Below, piece after piece: positions 36,904 to 46,500 of a stretch of DNA of 64,000 nt. Each line of letters opens with the position of its first letter. Position 1 is the first letter of the stretch. Both the position numbers and the translations under genes were made by a program. The DNA lies in assembly GCA_944390795.1 (NCBI GenBank), contig CALXRI010000007.1, positions 1 to 64,000 of the forward strand. Reading direction: 5' to 3'. The notes beneath the pieces are model-generated. The model searched no databases, was not told the origin of the DNA, and was given only the letters and a program-made list of their open reading frames with translations. The stretch comes from an uncultured Victivallales bacterium. Its GTDB lineage: Bacteria; Verrucomicrobiota; Lentisphaeria; Victivallales; UBA1829.

Positions 36904-38085
36904 ATGGAACTGGTCAGGAAAGAGTCAAAATCCAAGGAAATCGCGGCAATCCTCCGTCATGAAATTCTGTCCGGGCGCATCCGCCCCGGGGAGAAACTGA
37001 CAGGGGAATTGATTCTTGCCGAACGTTTCGGCGTAGGCCGCCAGGTGATCCGTTCCGCACTGAAGCTGCTCAAAGAAGGAAATCTGCTGCGATCCGCACA
37101 GGGATGCGGCGTTTATGTGAATGACTTCATCCCCGCAAACATCTCTCTGCGCAGAGTGCGTATCGGATACTTTTACTGGACGAGGAAGGATTCCCCTTAT
37201 CCGGGGGGCTCTTTTCTGGGGGGATATCAGACTATCATTCAGGATTCCAGGGAAAAGAACTGCGACATTCTGCTGAGCTTCGGAAACCGTATGGAAGCTC
37301 TCAAAGAATGGATGCGGGATTATCAGCTGGACGGACTGCTGCTGAGCGGATATGTGGATGACGATCTGGTGCGGGCGCTGAACAGGGCGGAGATCCTGTT
37401 TCTGATTCTTGGGAACTATGAACTTTCCGAACCGGCCAATATTCTGGAAAAGGAGGTCTTTTCCAGCACGAAAAAGGCGCTCGGCATCCTGATGGAAAGA
37501 TACCGCTTCAAACGCATCGCGGGAATCTTCGACACCATGTTCGGCAACGGTCCGAAAGCAATTTATGCGGCGCTGCGGGAATCCGCGGAAGAATGCGGGA
37601 TTCCCTTTGACGAGACACTGTTTTTTTCCGACAGTGACGAAAAGAAGAGTTATTCCGTCATGAAATATCTTCTGGGAAAGCGTTCCCTGGGAAATGATGA
37701 TCTTCTTTATCTTACCAGTCATACCTTCATCGGAGCCGCGCGGGCGGTTCTGGAGGAAAAGCTGTCTCCGGAAAAACGGCCTTATCTCTTTCTGGACACA
37801 CCGAAATCGCAGATGCCCTACATGGACCTGGTCAACTGTTTCCTGTATGAGGAAAATATTCTTGCAAAACACGCCGTGGACGCTTTCCTGGATCTTTTTT
37901 ACGGAAGAACACACCGTCCGTGGCGCGGCAGACTGGAAGGCGCCACCACGGTTTCGTGGTATCAGAATCACACCAGCATGGAGGAGAGAAAAACGCAGGA
38001 CTCCGGCGACACCGGAATTCGCGCCAGCGCCAGACCTGGCAGGATAAGGCCGGGGTTACGGTCCGGAACCGAACTGCGGCCATAG
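36904..38085 (+). CDS. GntR/LacI hybrid transcriptional regulator (cassette B)
   Basis: The 393-aa protein has a GntR winged helix (SKEIAAILRHEILSGRIRPG, then LAERFGVGRQVIRSALKLL, residues about 7-70) joined to a LacI-like sensor (RIGYFYWTRKD onward, about 90-345). The ATG at 36904 has AGGAG six bases upstream, so it is preferred over the in-frame ATG at 36886. The last 35 residues (from MEERKTQDSG) are low-complexity and look unlike the family, perhaps extension past an ancestral stop. It heads the cassette with the pseudopilin at 38200 and the DUF4838 protein at 39251. Confidence 0.85.
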   Translation: MELVRKESKSKEIAAILRHEILSGRIRPGEKLTGELILAERFGVGRQVIRSALKLLKEGNLLRSAQGCGVYVNDFIPANISLRRVRIGYFYWTRKDSPYPGGSFLGGYQTIIQDSREKNCDILLSFGNRMEALKEWMRDYQLDGLLLSGYVDDDLVRALNRAEILFLILGNYELSEPANILEKEVFSSTKKALGILMERYRFKRIAGIFDTMFGNGPKAIYAALRESAEECGIPFDETLFFSDSDEKKSYSVMKYLLGKRSLGNDDLLYLTSHTFIGAARAVLEEKLSPEKRPYLFLDTPKSQMPYMDLVNCFLYEENILAKHAVDAFLDLFYGRTHRPWRGRLEGATTVSWYQNHTSMEERKTQDSGDTGIRASARPGRIRPGLRSGTELRP

Positions 38086-38199
38086 AGGACCGGGATCGGA
38101 GAGACAGGAGTCATGACAAACTCAGATGATGCGGAATTCCGCATGCCGGAAGAACGGAATTGCAGAAAAACAAAATTCAACATGAAGGGAATACAAGCG

Positions 38200-38979
38200 A
38201 TGGCAATTCGGCAGACACAGATCCGTCCGGAAGTTCGGATGGCCGGTCTTTTCACTTTGATCGAGCTTCTTGTCGTAATCGCGATTATTTCCATACTTGC
38301 CGCCCTGCTTTTCCCCGCGCTGAGCAAGGCGCGCGCAAGTGCGGGACTGACCAACTGCACCGGCAATCTGCGGCAGCTGGGAACGGCCTTCACCATGTAT
38401 GCGGATTCCTACAAGGAATGGGGTATCGGTTACTGCAGGTTTTATCCGATCACCAATACCAAGACCACATGGCCGTATTTCTTTTTCCGGTATGAGGGCG
38501 GAACAGATGAAGGCGCCAGGCTGCGGCGCGCCATGTATACCGGGATCAAACTGAATGTGGGACGGGGCGGCGCGCTCTGGTGCGGGGTTGCCGAAGACAC
38601 CATGATGCAGCGGGGACTGGACATTAACACAGGCGGAGCGACAGTGGCGACCTACGCGGTCAACCGGACTCTCTACACGGCCCCGAGCGGCGGAAGGGGA
38701 ATCTATGACTGGCAGAGGAGTCCCGAAGGCTTTTTCAAGCCCTTCACCGTCAAACGGCCGGACCGTCTCTTCTGGGCGCAATGCTCCTCCAGCCAGGAGG
38801 CAAACGACTACATGTTCACCCATGATCTCGGGAAGCATCCTCTCTTCTTTGTGGATCTTTCCGTGAAAGTCCTGAAGCGCAATGAATTCGCCTATCGGAC
38901 AACGGGGACATACGGCAGATTGCTGTGCAACGTATCCTATTACCCTGCAAACGGTTCGCCAAAAGCGCAAGGCTATTGA
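38200..38979 (+). CDS. pseudopilin with prepilin-type N-terminal methylation domain (cassette B)
   Basis: The 259-aa protein from this start begins [16 protein letters not shown] and has the FTLIELLVV helix. The residue before F+1 is Leu, not Gly. The C-terminus lacks a clean H-x9-DG ([13 protein letters not shown]). The frame is open from 38113, where AGGAG lies only two bases from the ATG. I prefer 38200, which has AAGGGA nine bases upstream, but the start is uncertain. It sits between a GntR/LacI regulator and a DUF4838 protein. Confidence 0.83.
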   Translation: MAIRQTQIRPEVRMAGLFTLIELLVVIAIISILAALLFPALSKARASAGLTNCTGNLRQLGTAFTMYADSYKEWGIGYCRFYPITNTKTTWPYFFFRYEGGTDEGARLRRAMYTGIKLNVGRGGALWCGVAEDTMMQRGLDINTGGATVATYAVNRTLYTAPSGGRGIYDWQRSPEGFFKPFTVKRPDRLFWAQCSSSQEANDYMFTHDLGKHPLFFVDLSVKVLKRNEFAYRTTGTYGRLLCNVSYYPANGSPKAQGY

Positions 38980-39037
38980 GAAACGGGCATGACGGAAAAA
39001 CTGGATTTCCGGTGACGCCGCCATGTGAAAGACTGCT

Positions 39038-39060
39038 TCCGGATTTGCCGGACGTTTTTT
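39038..39060 (+). terminator. weak hairpin with T-run between pseudopilin and DUF4838 gene
   Basis: TCCGG (39038-39042) pairs with CCGGA (39048-39052), then TTTTTT. A short stem in the 271-base spacer 38980-39250; a possible attenuator lowering expression of the DUF4838 gene relative to the pseudopilin. The other cassettes have spacers of 28-43 bases only. Confidence 0.35.
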
Positions 39061-39250
39061 CAACGGCAGTGCCGCGCACTCCGGCAATGGGGACTGGAAA
39101 CCAGTGAAAATGAAAATTCCGCCCGCTCGGCTGACGCCGCAGAGGTTTCATGCTGCGTCGTCAGACTGCGAAAACAGGATCGGCGGAAAAATGACAGATT
39201 CGGAAAACGATGGAACAGGATTCGGAAATCAGAAAGGAAAGAAGGCGAAG

Positions 39251-42076
39251 ATGAGAAAAAAACAAGAAGTCGGACTTCTGATTGCGCTGGCGGCATTTCT
39301 GCTTGCACCAGCGGAGGGACAGGCAGAAATACTGGCGGGCAAAGGTCTCCCGCCGCCGGTCATTGTCATTCCGGAAAAGGCGGAAATGAACAACTACAAG
39401 CATGCCGTCGGCGAATGGCGGGAGTATCTCCCCAAACTCTGCGGGATCGCTCCGACAGCAGGAAAGAAGGCAGAAACCGGCGGATTCACCGTTTTTCTTG
39501 CTGAGCTTTCCGGGGGAAAACCCTCTTTCGTCCCGGAAAATGCGGCAAAGACTCTTGGATCGAATCCGAAAGAGGACGCATTTCTCATCCGCACTCTTGG
39601 GGAAAAACAGCTTCTCATTCTGGGCAAAACCCCCCGGGCGCTCCTCTACGGAACGGATTACTTTCTGGACAACTATCTCGGGGTCAAATGGTTCTATCCG
39701 GGAACAACAGGCGAGGCCGTTCCGAAACGGGAAAGACTTGTCATTCCCGACGTGATCGACGATCTTCAATCCCCCTTCACGGATTTCCGAATCGCCGCCT
39801 ACACGATTCATGACAAAAAAGATGTGCCGTGGAAACCGGAGGACATGGTCAGGTGGCAGCACCGGAATCTTGTGGCCGTCCTTCCCCGCGCTCATCAGTA
39901 CAGGAGTTATAAGGAGGTCGCCAATGTGGAACTTCCCGGAGGCGGTCACAGGACACTGTGCAATGCGGTTCCCAACAGCCTGTATGAGAAACATCCGGAG
40001 TATTTTCCGCTGATCGACGGCGAACGCGTCCGGTGCACCTGTTCCGCGGGCACATGGAACAGCAAGGCGAAACGCCGCTGGGTGCATCGCTGCGTCTCCA
40101 ATCCGGCGGTGAAAAAGCTGGTGACAGACTCCATTCTGAAACAGGTGAGAAGCAATCCCGAAGGAACCTTCGGAATCTCTTCGGCGGATGTTCCCAACAG
40201 CTGGTGCCAATGTCCGGAATGCAGAAAACTGGGGACATACAATGGGAAGTTCTCCGTTTCCAATCTTTATTACACCTTTTTCAAATCCGTCACGGATGAA
40301 GTTCTCAGGCAGGTCCCGGAAGCCAAACTGTGGATCTACATCTATCTGGACTATCAGACTCTTCCGGATGACCCGAATCTCAAGTTCGACAGAAGAGTCC
40401 ATGCCATCTATTACGCGCACGGCCGCTGCATCGCACACCGCATCGACGATGCCTCCTGCGAAATCAACAGGCCGTTCCTGAAGAATTACCGGGCATGGAG
40501 CGGAATTTTCTCCCGGGTCGGACTCTGCGACTATTACGGCAACGCCAACTGCGATTATGCTCCGCACGAATACAACTATGCAGCAGACACCGCGGAACGC
40601 ATCCGCAGGAACGATTGGGGCGAACGCGAACACATCACAGCCAGACGCTTTTTCCTGAACTGGCTCTTTTATTATGTAAAGGCGAAACTTTGGTGGAATC
40701 CCCGTCTGGATGTGGAACATCTGGTGGATTCCGCCATCCGGGATTATTACGGGAAGGCGGCTTCCCCCATGCTCAAATTCCAGCATATGAAACGGGATCT
40801 CTGGAAAAACGCCCCGGGTCACGCATGGTATCCCGGCCCGGACAGGGGAGCCTACTGCCTTGCGGTGAAGGAAAATGAAAACGCCATGCGCGGCTGTCTG
40901 AAGGACGCGGAAAAACTGGCAAAGGGAGACGCTCTTCTTTCCAGAAGGGTCGCCATGGAGAAGGAAGCCTTCGAGAGCAGCTGGGTGAAGGCGGCGGAAA
41001 AAGTGCGCGCGGACGCCTCCGGGAAACGGGTCGTTGTTCCGGTGAAGAGGGTCAATGTCATCAGAATCGACGGAATTCCGGATGAAGAGGAATGGAAAAA
41101 GGCCGAACCGGTCACAAGATTCATCAGTCCCTATACGAAAAACGCCCTGCAGGAGAGCACCCTGGTCCGCACAGCCTATGACAGTGACGCCTGGTATCTC
41201 TCCGTCGAATGCATGAACGACAAGGCCTGGACTCCCCTCAAGGCGAAATTCACGAAACGCGATGACGGCGGAATCGCGGCGGAGGACGATTCCGTGGAAC
41301 TCTTTCTCTGCACGCCCGGAGACGGAATTTACTATCACTTCATGATCAATACGCTGGGCGCATATTGCGATGCCAAACTCCGGGACAAGAGTTTCGATTC
41401 CGGCTGCACGGTTGCCGCCAGGGTTTACCCGGACCGGTATGTTGTGGAAATCAGGATCCCTGTCAAGCCCTTGAACGTGAAAGAGATTCTTCCCGGACAG
41501 CAGTGGAAGCTTCATGTCTGGCGGAATATCCGGAATCTTCAGTCTCCGGCATCCGTCGACCGGGGCGGAATCGACGGACTGCGTCCCCACAGCGATGTCG
41601 CCTTCTACCGTCCTCTTGTTCCAGGAGGAAGGGAAGTGATCAAAAACGGCAACTTCGCGCAGATCGGGAAGAACGGTTTTGCGGAATACTGGAAAGCCAA
41701 TCCGGAACGCGCCTCCCTGGTGCGGAAAGACGGAAAGAACATGATCCGGCTCCGGGGAACAAAACTCTACCAGATCATGAACCTCTCCGAAACCGGGCAC
41801 AACGCGGTTCGTGCCCTTCACCCCTGCACCGTCACGGTAACGGTGCGCGCGTCGGGAAAAGGAAATCTGGAGTTCCATCCCTCCACGGGACTCTCATTGA
41901 GAGGGAAGAAATTCAGGCATACAAAGAAAGGGAAGACCGTTCTTCGACCGCTGACGGAAAAACCCGAAGATCATGTCTTCACCTTCGACCTGGCGGAAAA
42001 TGAAACGGGCTATATCTATATCGGTGCGCGAAATGCCGATATTGAAAGCGTCTCAGCAGTGAAATACGAAAAATGA
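39251..42076 (+). CDS. secreted DUF4838 protein with CBM9-like domain (cassette B)
   Basis: The 941-aa protein has a signal peptide (MRKKQEVGLLIALAAFLL). The N-terminal GH20/GH67-like non-catalytic region is followed by DUF4838 with the Cys cluster WCQCPECRKL (about 317-326), a CBM9-like domain at about 597-786 (INVIRIDG-like start, DSVELFLC) and a beta-rich C-terminal module. The frame is open from 39104, but the ATG at 39251 carries the signal peptide and has AAGAAGG upstream. Homologous to the proteins at 14615 and 56652. Confidence 0.83.
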   Translation: MRKKQEVGLLIALAAFLLAPAEGQAEILAGKGLPPPVIVIPEKAEMNNYKHAVGEWREYLPKLCGIAPTAGKKAETGGFTVFLAELSGGKPSFVPENAAKTLGSNPKEDAFLIRTLGEKQLLILGKTPRALLYGTDYFLDNYLGVKWFYPGTTGEAVPKRERLVIPDVIDDLQSPFTDFRIAAYTIHDKKDVPWKPEDMVRWQHRNLVAVLPRAHQYRSYKEVANVELPGGGHRTLCNAVPNSLYEKHPEYFPLIDGERVRCTCSAGTWNSKAKRRWVHRCVSNPAVKKLVTDSILKQVRSNPEGTFGISSADVPNSWCQCPECRKLGTYNGKFSVSNLYYTFFKSVTDEVLRQVPEAKLWIYIYLDYQTLPDDPNLKFDRRVHAIYYAHGRCIAHRIDDASCEINRPFLKNYRAWSGIFSRVGLCDYYGNANCDYAPHEYNYAADTAERIRRNDWGEREHITARRFFLNWLFYYVKAKLWWNPRLDVEHLVDSAIRDYYGKAASPMLKFQHMKRDLWKNAPGHAWYPGPDRGAYCLAVKENENAMRGCLKDAEKLAKGDALLSRRVAMEKEAFESSWVKAAEKVRADASGKRVVVPVKRVNVIRIDGIPDEEEWKKAEPVTRFISPYTKNALQESTLVRTAYDSDAWYLSVECMNDKAWTPLKAKFTKRDDGGIAAEDDSVELFLCTPGDGIYYHFMINTLGAYCDAKLRDKSFDSGCTVAARVYPDRYVVEIRIPVKPLNVKEILPGQQWKLHVWRNIRNLQSPASVDRGGIDGLRPHSDVAFYRPLVPGGREVIKNGNFAQIGKNGFAEYWKANPERASLVRKDGKNMIRLRGTKLYQIMNLSETGHNAVRALHPCTVTVTVRASGKGNLEFHPSTGLSLRGKKFRHTKKGKTVLRPLTEKPEDHVFTFDLAENETGYIYIGARNADIESVSAVKYEK

Positions 42077-42095
42077 TCCATTGAATTCCGAATGA

Positions 42096-42140
42096 GAAAG
42101 CGGTTTCTTTCCCAAAAAGCCGCTTTCCTTCATTTTGGCG
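42096..42140 (+). terminator. terminator after cassette B
   Basis: GAAAGCGG (42096-42103) pairs with CCGCTTTC (42120-42127), followed by a T-rich stretch, 20 bases after the DUF4838 stop. The rest of 42141-42485 contains no gene I can support. Confidence 0.5.
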
Positions 42141-42485
42141 ATCCGGAAGAGCCATGCGGGAAATATCCGGCATGCGGACTGTTCATGTCCGCCGGCACGC
42201 CGCTCAGCGGCTCCGGCAAGTCCCTCCGGGAAATTGCTGCATTCACACAGATTCATGGTTTCGGGAACGGCTCCCGGACTGTCCGGCAAGTTGCCTTGAG
42301 CCCTTCCACGGGAAAAGGGCTGCCATGTCAGGGACGACGGTCTCCCGGGAATCCGGAAAAGCCCTCCTGTTGAAACCGCTGACTTGGCTTTCCATTTGCA
42401 TTTCGCGGATTCTGAGATATATTCCCGTCAGAGCGAATCGCATTTTCAATGCGTCCCGCGAAATGATCGAGGAGGAGAGCAGATC

Positions 42486-42839
42486 TTGAACCGGCAGAAG
42501 AACAAAAGACGCCGTATTCGGGTGTTTCTGACCATGATTTTCTTGTTTCTCCTGCAGATATTCAACGGTGTGGACTGGGACTGCGCAGCTGGCTTTCACT
42601 CCTGGAACAGCGATTCGTCTTCACGCGCAGAACACCGGATGGAAACAACAAGCCCGGCCGATGCGGAGCGAAGCCTTTCAGCGGCATGGCAGCTCGCCGG
42701 GTTCCGGACGGATTCGTTTTTTCACTTCCCGGATCCGGGAAAACATCTTATGATTTCCGATCTCCCCCCGCAGCCCATCCTGCTGCGGGAATGGAGTTCC
42801 GGCCCGCCGCCGGAATTGCTGGTGCCATGGCGCTGTTGA
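42486..42839 (+). CDS. small membrane-anchored protein of unknown function
   Basis: The 117-aa protein has a TTG start at 42486 with GGAGG upstream. It has a basic N-terminus (NRQKNKRRRIR), one hydrophobic helix (VFLTMIFLFLLQIF), then a polar region with several prolines. It lies upstream of the aquaporin in the same direction. No family recognised; a chance frame is not excluded. Confidence 0.4.
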   Translation: MNRQKNKRRRIRVFLTMIFLFLLQIFNGVDWDCAAGFHSWNSDSSSRAEHRMETTSPADAERSLSAAWQLAGFRTDSFFHFPDPGKHLMISDLPPQPILLREWSSGPPPELLVPWRC

Positions 42840-42912
42840 TTCCATCCGCACTTCCGCACAGAAGCCTTTTCAACCCGGAACTTTTCACATATACAACAGA
42901 AAGATTTGACTT

Positions 42913-43560
42913 ATGGACTCATATCGCAAATATTTAGTGGAATTCATCGGAACTTTTTTTCTGATCCTGACAATCGGCTCAACAGGAACTCTCAACGGGT
43001 CAGGCGTTATTCCCCCACTGGCAATCGGAGGAATTCTGATGGTGATGATCTATGCCGGAGGACCGGTTTCCGGCGGTCACTACAACCCCGCGGTAACTCT
43101 GGCTGTGCTGCTGCGCGGCGGCATGCCGAAACGGGATGCAGTGCCCTATATGATTGCCCAGTTGCTCGGCGGCATAGTCGGCGCGCTGGCCGTAATGGAA
43201 TTCAAACACAATATGGGACCGGTCCCGCCATTCAATTTCCGGATTCACGACCTGCTGCTTTCGGAGTTTCTTTTCACGTTTGCGCTGGCCTATGTTGTCT
43301 TGAATGTCGCAACCCTCAAAAGAACGGCGAACAACTCCTACTTCGGTCTTGCCATCGGCGGGACCGTGATGGCAGGAGCTTTCGCGGTCGGAGGAACCGT
43401 CTGCTCCGGAGCATTCAATCCGGCAGTTGAAATCGGTCTGGCCTGCATGAAACTGACACCGTGGAGCAACAGTTGGATGACCATTCTGGCGAATCTTGCA
43501 GGCGGAGCCGCCGCGGCCGGATGTTTTGCCCTGATTCATCCGAAGACCGACCGCGGGTAA
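42913..43560 (+). CDS. MIP-family aquaporin/aquaglyceroporin
   Basis: The 215-aa protein has six predicted helices and two half-helices with NPA motifs (GGHYNPAVTLA, CSGAFNPAVEIG). The second motif is NPAV, so the Arg normally next to it in the selectivity filter is replaced by Val. It could pass water, glycerol or another small neutral solute. It is convergent with the GH20-like gene; only 9 bases separate the stops. Confidence 0.9.
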   Translation: MDSYRKYLVEFIGTFFLILTIGSTGTLNGSGVIPPLAIGGILMVMIYAGGPVSGGHYNPAVTLAVLLRGGMPKRDAVPYMIAQLLGGIVGALAVMEFKHNMGPVPPFNFRIHDLLLSEFLFTFALAYVVLNVATLKRTANNSYFGLAIGGTVMAGAFAVGGTVCSGAFNPAVEIGLACMKLTPWSNSWMTILANLAGGAAAAGCFALIHPKTDRG

Positions 43561-43569
43561 GGCGGATTT

Positions 43570-46500
43570 TCAGATTTCCGAAGAAACGGATTCCGCCGGA
43601 CGGCTGAAGGCAGGAAACACCTGCTGCACGGTTGCGCAGCTTCCGGCGGAAAGTTTCTCTGCGGAAAGAGACTCTCCGTTGAAGATGATGTTTTTCATCC
43701 TTGCGCATGCAGGGAAATATCCGGTGTTCATCGCATTGAACTGCACGGCTTCCGCCTCCGTGAAATCCAGCGGAAACGGTTTTTTGTTCTGCGGGTCCTC
43801 AGGCTGAAGTGCACGTGTTTTCCCATCAATTGAAACGGAAAGATCGCAGTTTTCCCTGCCCGTCTTCCAGGCGATCCGGACACGGCACCACTTTTTCAGC
43901 GGGAAGACAGCATTCATGGAACGTCTTTTGAACTGACGGTCCCAGATGGAAACGAAGAGAATTCGGCGGTTTGTATATATCCGGATGGAATTGTTGTTGG
44001 CAGTTCCCGGATACCTGGTGTTGACTTTGCCCAGATGAAACAAGGTGCGGTCCTGACTGACGGATTCCCCGATCCATAGATCAAACTCCACAGAACCCTG
44101 TCTCAATTCCACGCGCTTCGGATAATATGCCGCAAACGGCAGTTCTTCCGCCGGAATACGGCACAGATTTGCAAATGTTTCCGCAGGAACGCCGCCGACG
44201 GGAAAGTCCATCACCCGGCGGTGTCTTTTCCCGTCGAGGACATACTCCGCATTCAGACGGATAATGACTGATTTCTGTATGGTCTCGGTCTGAACGGAAA
44301 TCATTTCAGGATTCAGCAAGGCGGAAACAAATTCCGCCCCGGCGACCGCCGCTCTCCCGACGGTCATTCCTCCGACATCCAGGATCTCCGCCTTGACCGT
44401 CAGATTTCGGACAGGCCGGAAACACTCGACGACAGGCCGGAAGCGGATCTCGGTTCCGGTCCCGCTGGAAAGCAGAACGTTCTTCAGGCTCACGGGTTCC
44501 GGGAAATGGATGCGGAGACAGCTCTCATTGCTTTTTTCCCGCCTGTCGGACAGTTTTCTCAGCAGTTCCGGATTGAAAAAACTGCCGCCGTCCGCAAACG
44601 CCGTCGCATAATACTGACTCAGCGCCTGGCCTTTTTCAGGCATTGTTTCATAGGCGAACAATGCGCAAGCTGGTTTTGCTCCGAGTTCGGAAACAGGAAT
44701 CCTGATTTCGAAACTCCACTGCTGGGGCGTTGCTGCGCATTTGCATTCCGCAAGGCTTTTCCCCGGACGGATATCAGGTTTTCGACTGCCGTTTCCCGCG
44801 CTCCAGACATGCGAAATCATGCTGCCGCCGGGAGCAATCAGCCATTGACGCAGCGATCCGTCCTTTGCAGGAAAAAACAGCTGGGCACACTCGCCGCCGG
44901 CAGTTCTGCTGTCCTTGTAATTCTGCATGCCTTTCCGTTCAATCACGCCGGAGAGATACAGATTCTTCTCGTCATAAAGCATCCGGAAGGCAATCGGTTC
45001 CTTCATCAGACGGAATACACTGCTCTCTGCAAAATGTTCAATCGGAGCGGCATTGCTCCATGCCGCTTCATCCGGAACGCCGTCCACGACGACGGCGCCC
45101 GTGACTTTCCCGCAGGGCAGCGGCTGTTTGAGCAAATCCTTCAGCCAGGCGGGGGCATTCATTGCCGCGAAAAGCTGCCGCTTGCTTTTATCCAGAGAAC
45201 GGATTTCCCCGATCTCTTTTGCAGCATCGGCATGCAGGGACTTGTCCAATGCATAGTAAACCTTCGGCGCCTGCACGGGAGTGAGCAGCAGTTCCCCCGC
45301 CTTCCGCGCCCGGAGGAACTGATCAAATGCGGTCTGATCCTTCAGCAGCATTGCCGTGGCTGTTCCGACCAGCTTTTCCGCCTGATCGAACTTCCCTTCC
45401 CGGATTGCCCCGCTGAGCTCAAGACGCCAATACCTTCCGTCCGCAAAGATCCTCGTTCCATAGAACATCAGCTGGTACTGATTGAAAAGCTGTTCCCCCA
45501 GTCTGCCAATGCCGTAAGCGCCGAATCCGCCTGCCGCATCAACTTTTGCACGCACCTGCTCAAAGGCTCCGATCGCAAGATTGAGTTTTTCCCGCGCCGC
45601 ACGGTAGACGGGAAGCGGATCCTTGATGTTCTGCGCACGTTCCACAATCTCCGGACTCAGCAGATATTCCAGACTGAGGCCGGATGCGAAAGCGGGCGCG
45701 GCCAGCTTTCCGAGTTCCACGCCCCAGGTTGCAATACAGGTATATTCCGACATGAACGGCAGTCTCCCCGGATCCGTTTTCAGCGGCAGCCCGTATTCCG
45801 CGTAATAAGGGGCGCAGCTGTTCCACATGTACTCCGCCGTGATCGGGAGAAAAGGTTCGTGAAAACGGGGATCGCTCATTCTTCCGATCTGAGAGGCAAA
45901 CGGCAGGAAGGTCCGCATTGCGGCAAGATACGGCGAAAGCAGCGGCCAGTCGTCATGCTCCGGGCGCAGCAGGTGCGTCTCGAAATAGATGATCCCGGGA
46001 CGGCCGGGAAACATGCTCATATAGGCGCGCATGGAATCGCGATCCGACTCGCGGATCTCCAGCGGAATTTCCTTCGGAAGCCTCTCATGCAGCTCCCTGC
46101 CCCATTGCATGGTCTTCTGCAGATAACGGTTCACAAGCGGGGAATCCTCCTCCACCCCCAGAAGCGCGCTGACACCGGAGCGCGTGACGGTCTTTCCGGA
46201 ATACGGATAGGGGATATAGGCCAGCTCAATTCCGCTGTTCTGAAACACTTTCCGGTAAACGGCAACCTGATCGGCATCCGCCCGTGCCCGGTCCGTCTCC
46301 TTGGGATAGAGCTTCCGGGACGCGGCGTCCCGCGTGCTCCAGAGTTCCGGATCCGTGATGCTGCCGCTGTCGACGGGATGAAGAGAAATCTGCGCAATTC
46401 CCGCCGCCTCCGCATAACGGCGCAGTTTTTCCGCCGCAATTTTCTGAAGGTCCGGACGTCCCCACGAATTATAGTGATTATGCCACGGAATGAAAGTCAG

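Noticed and set aside
39161-41878. Long minus-strand frame opposite the cassette B DUF4838 gene
   Set aside because: Shadow of a gene with signal peptide, DUF4838 and CBM9-like domain; the antisense protein is unlike any family.
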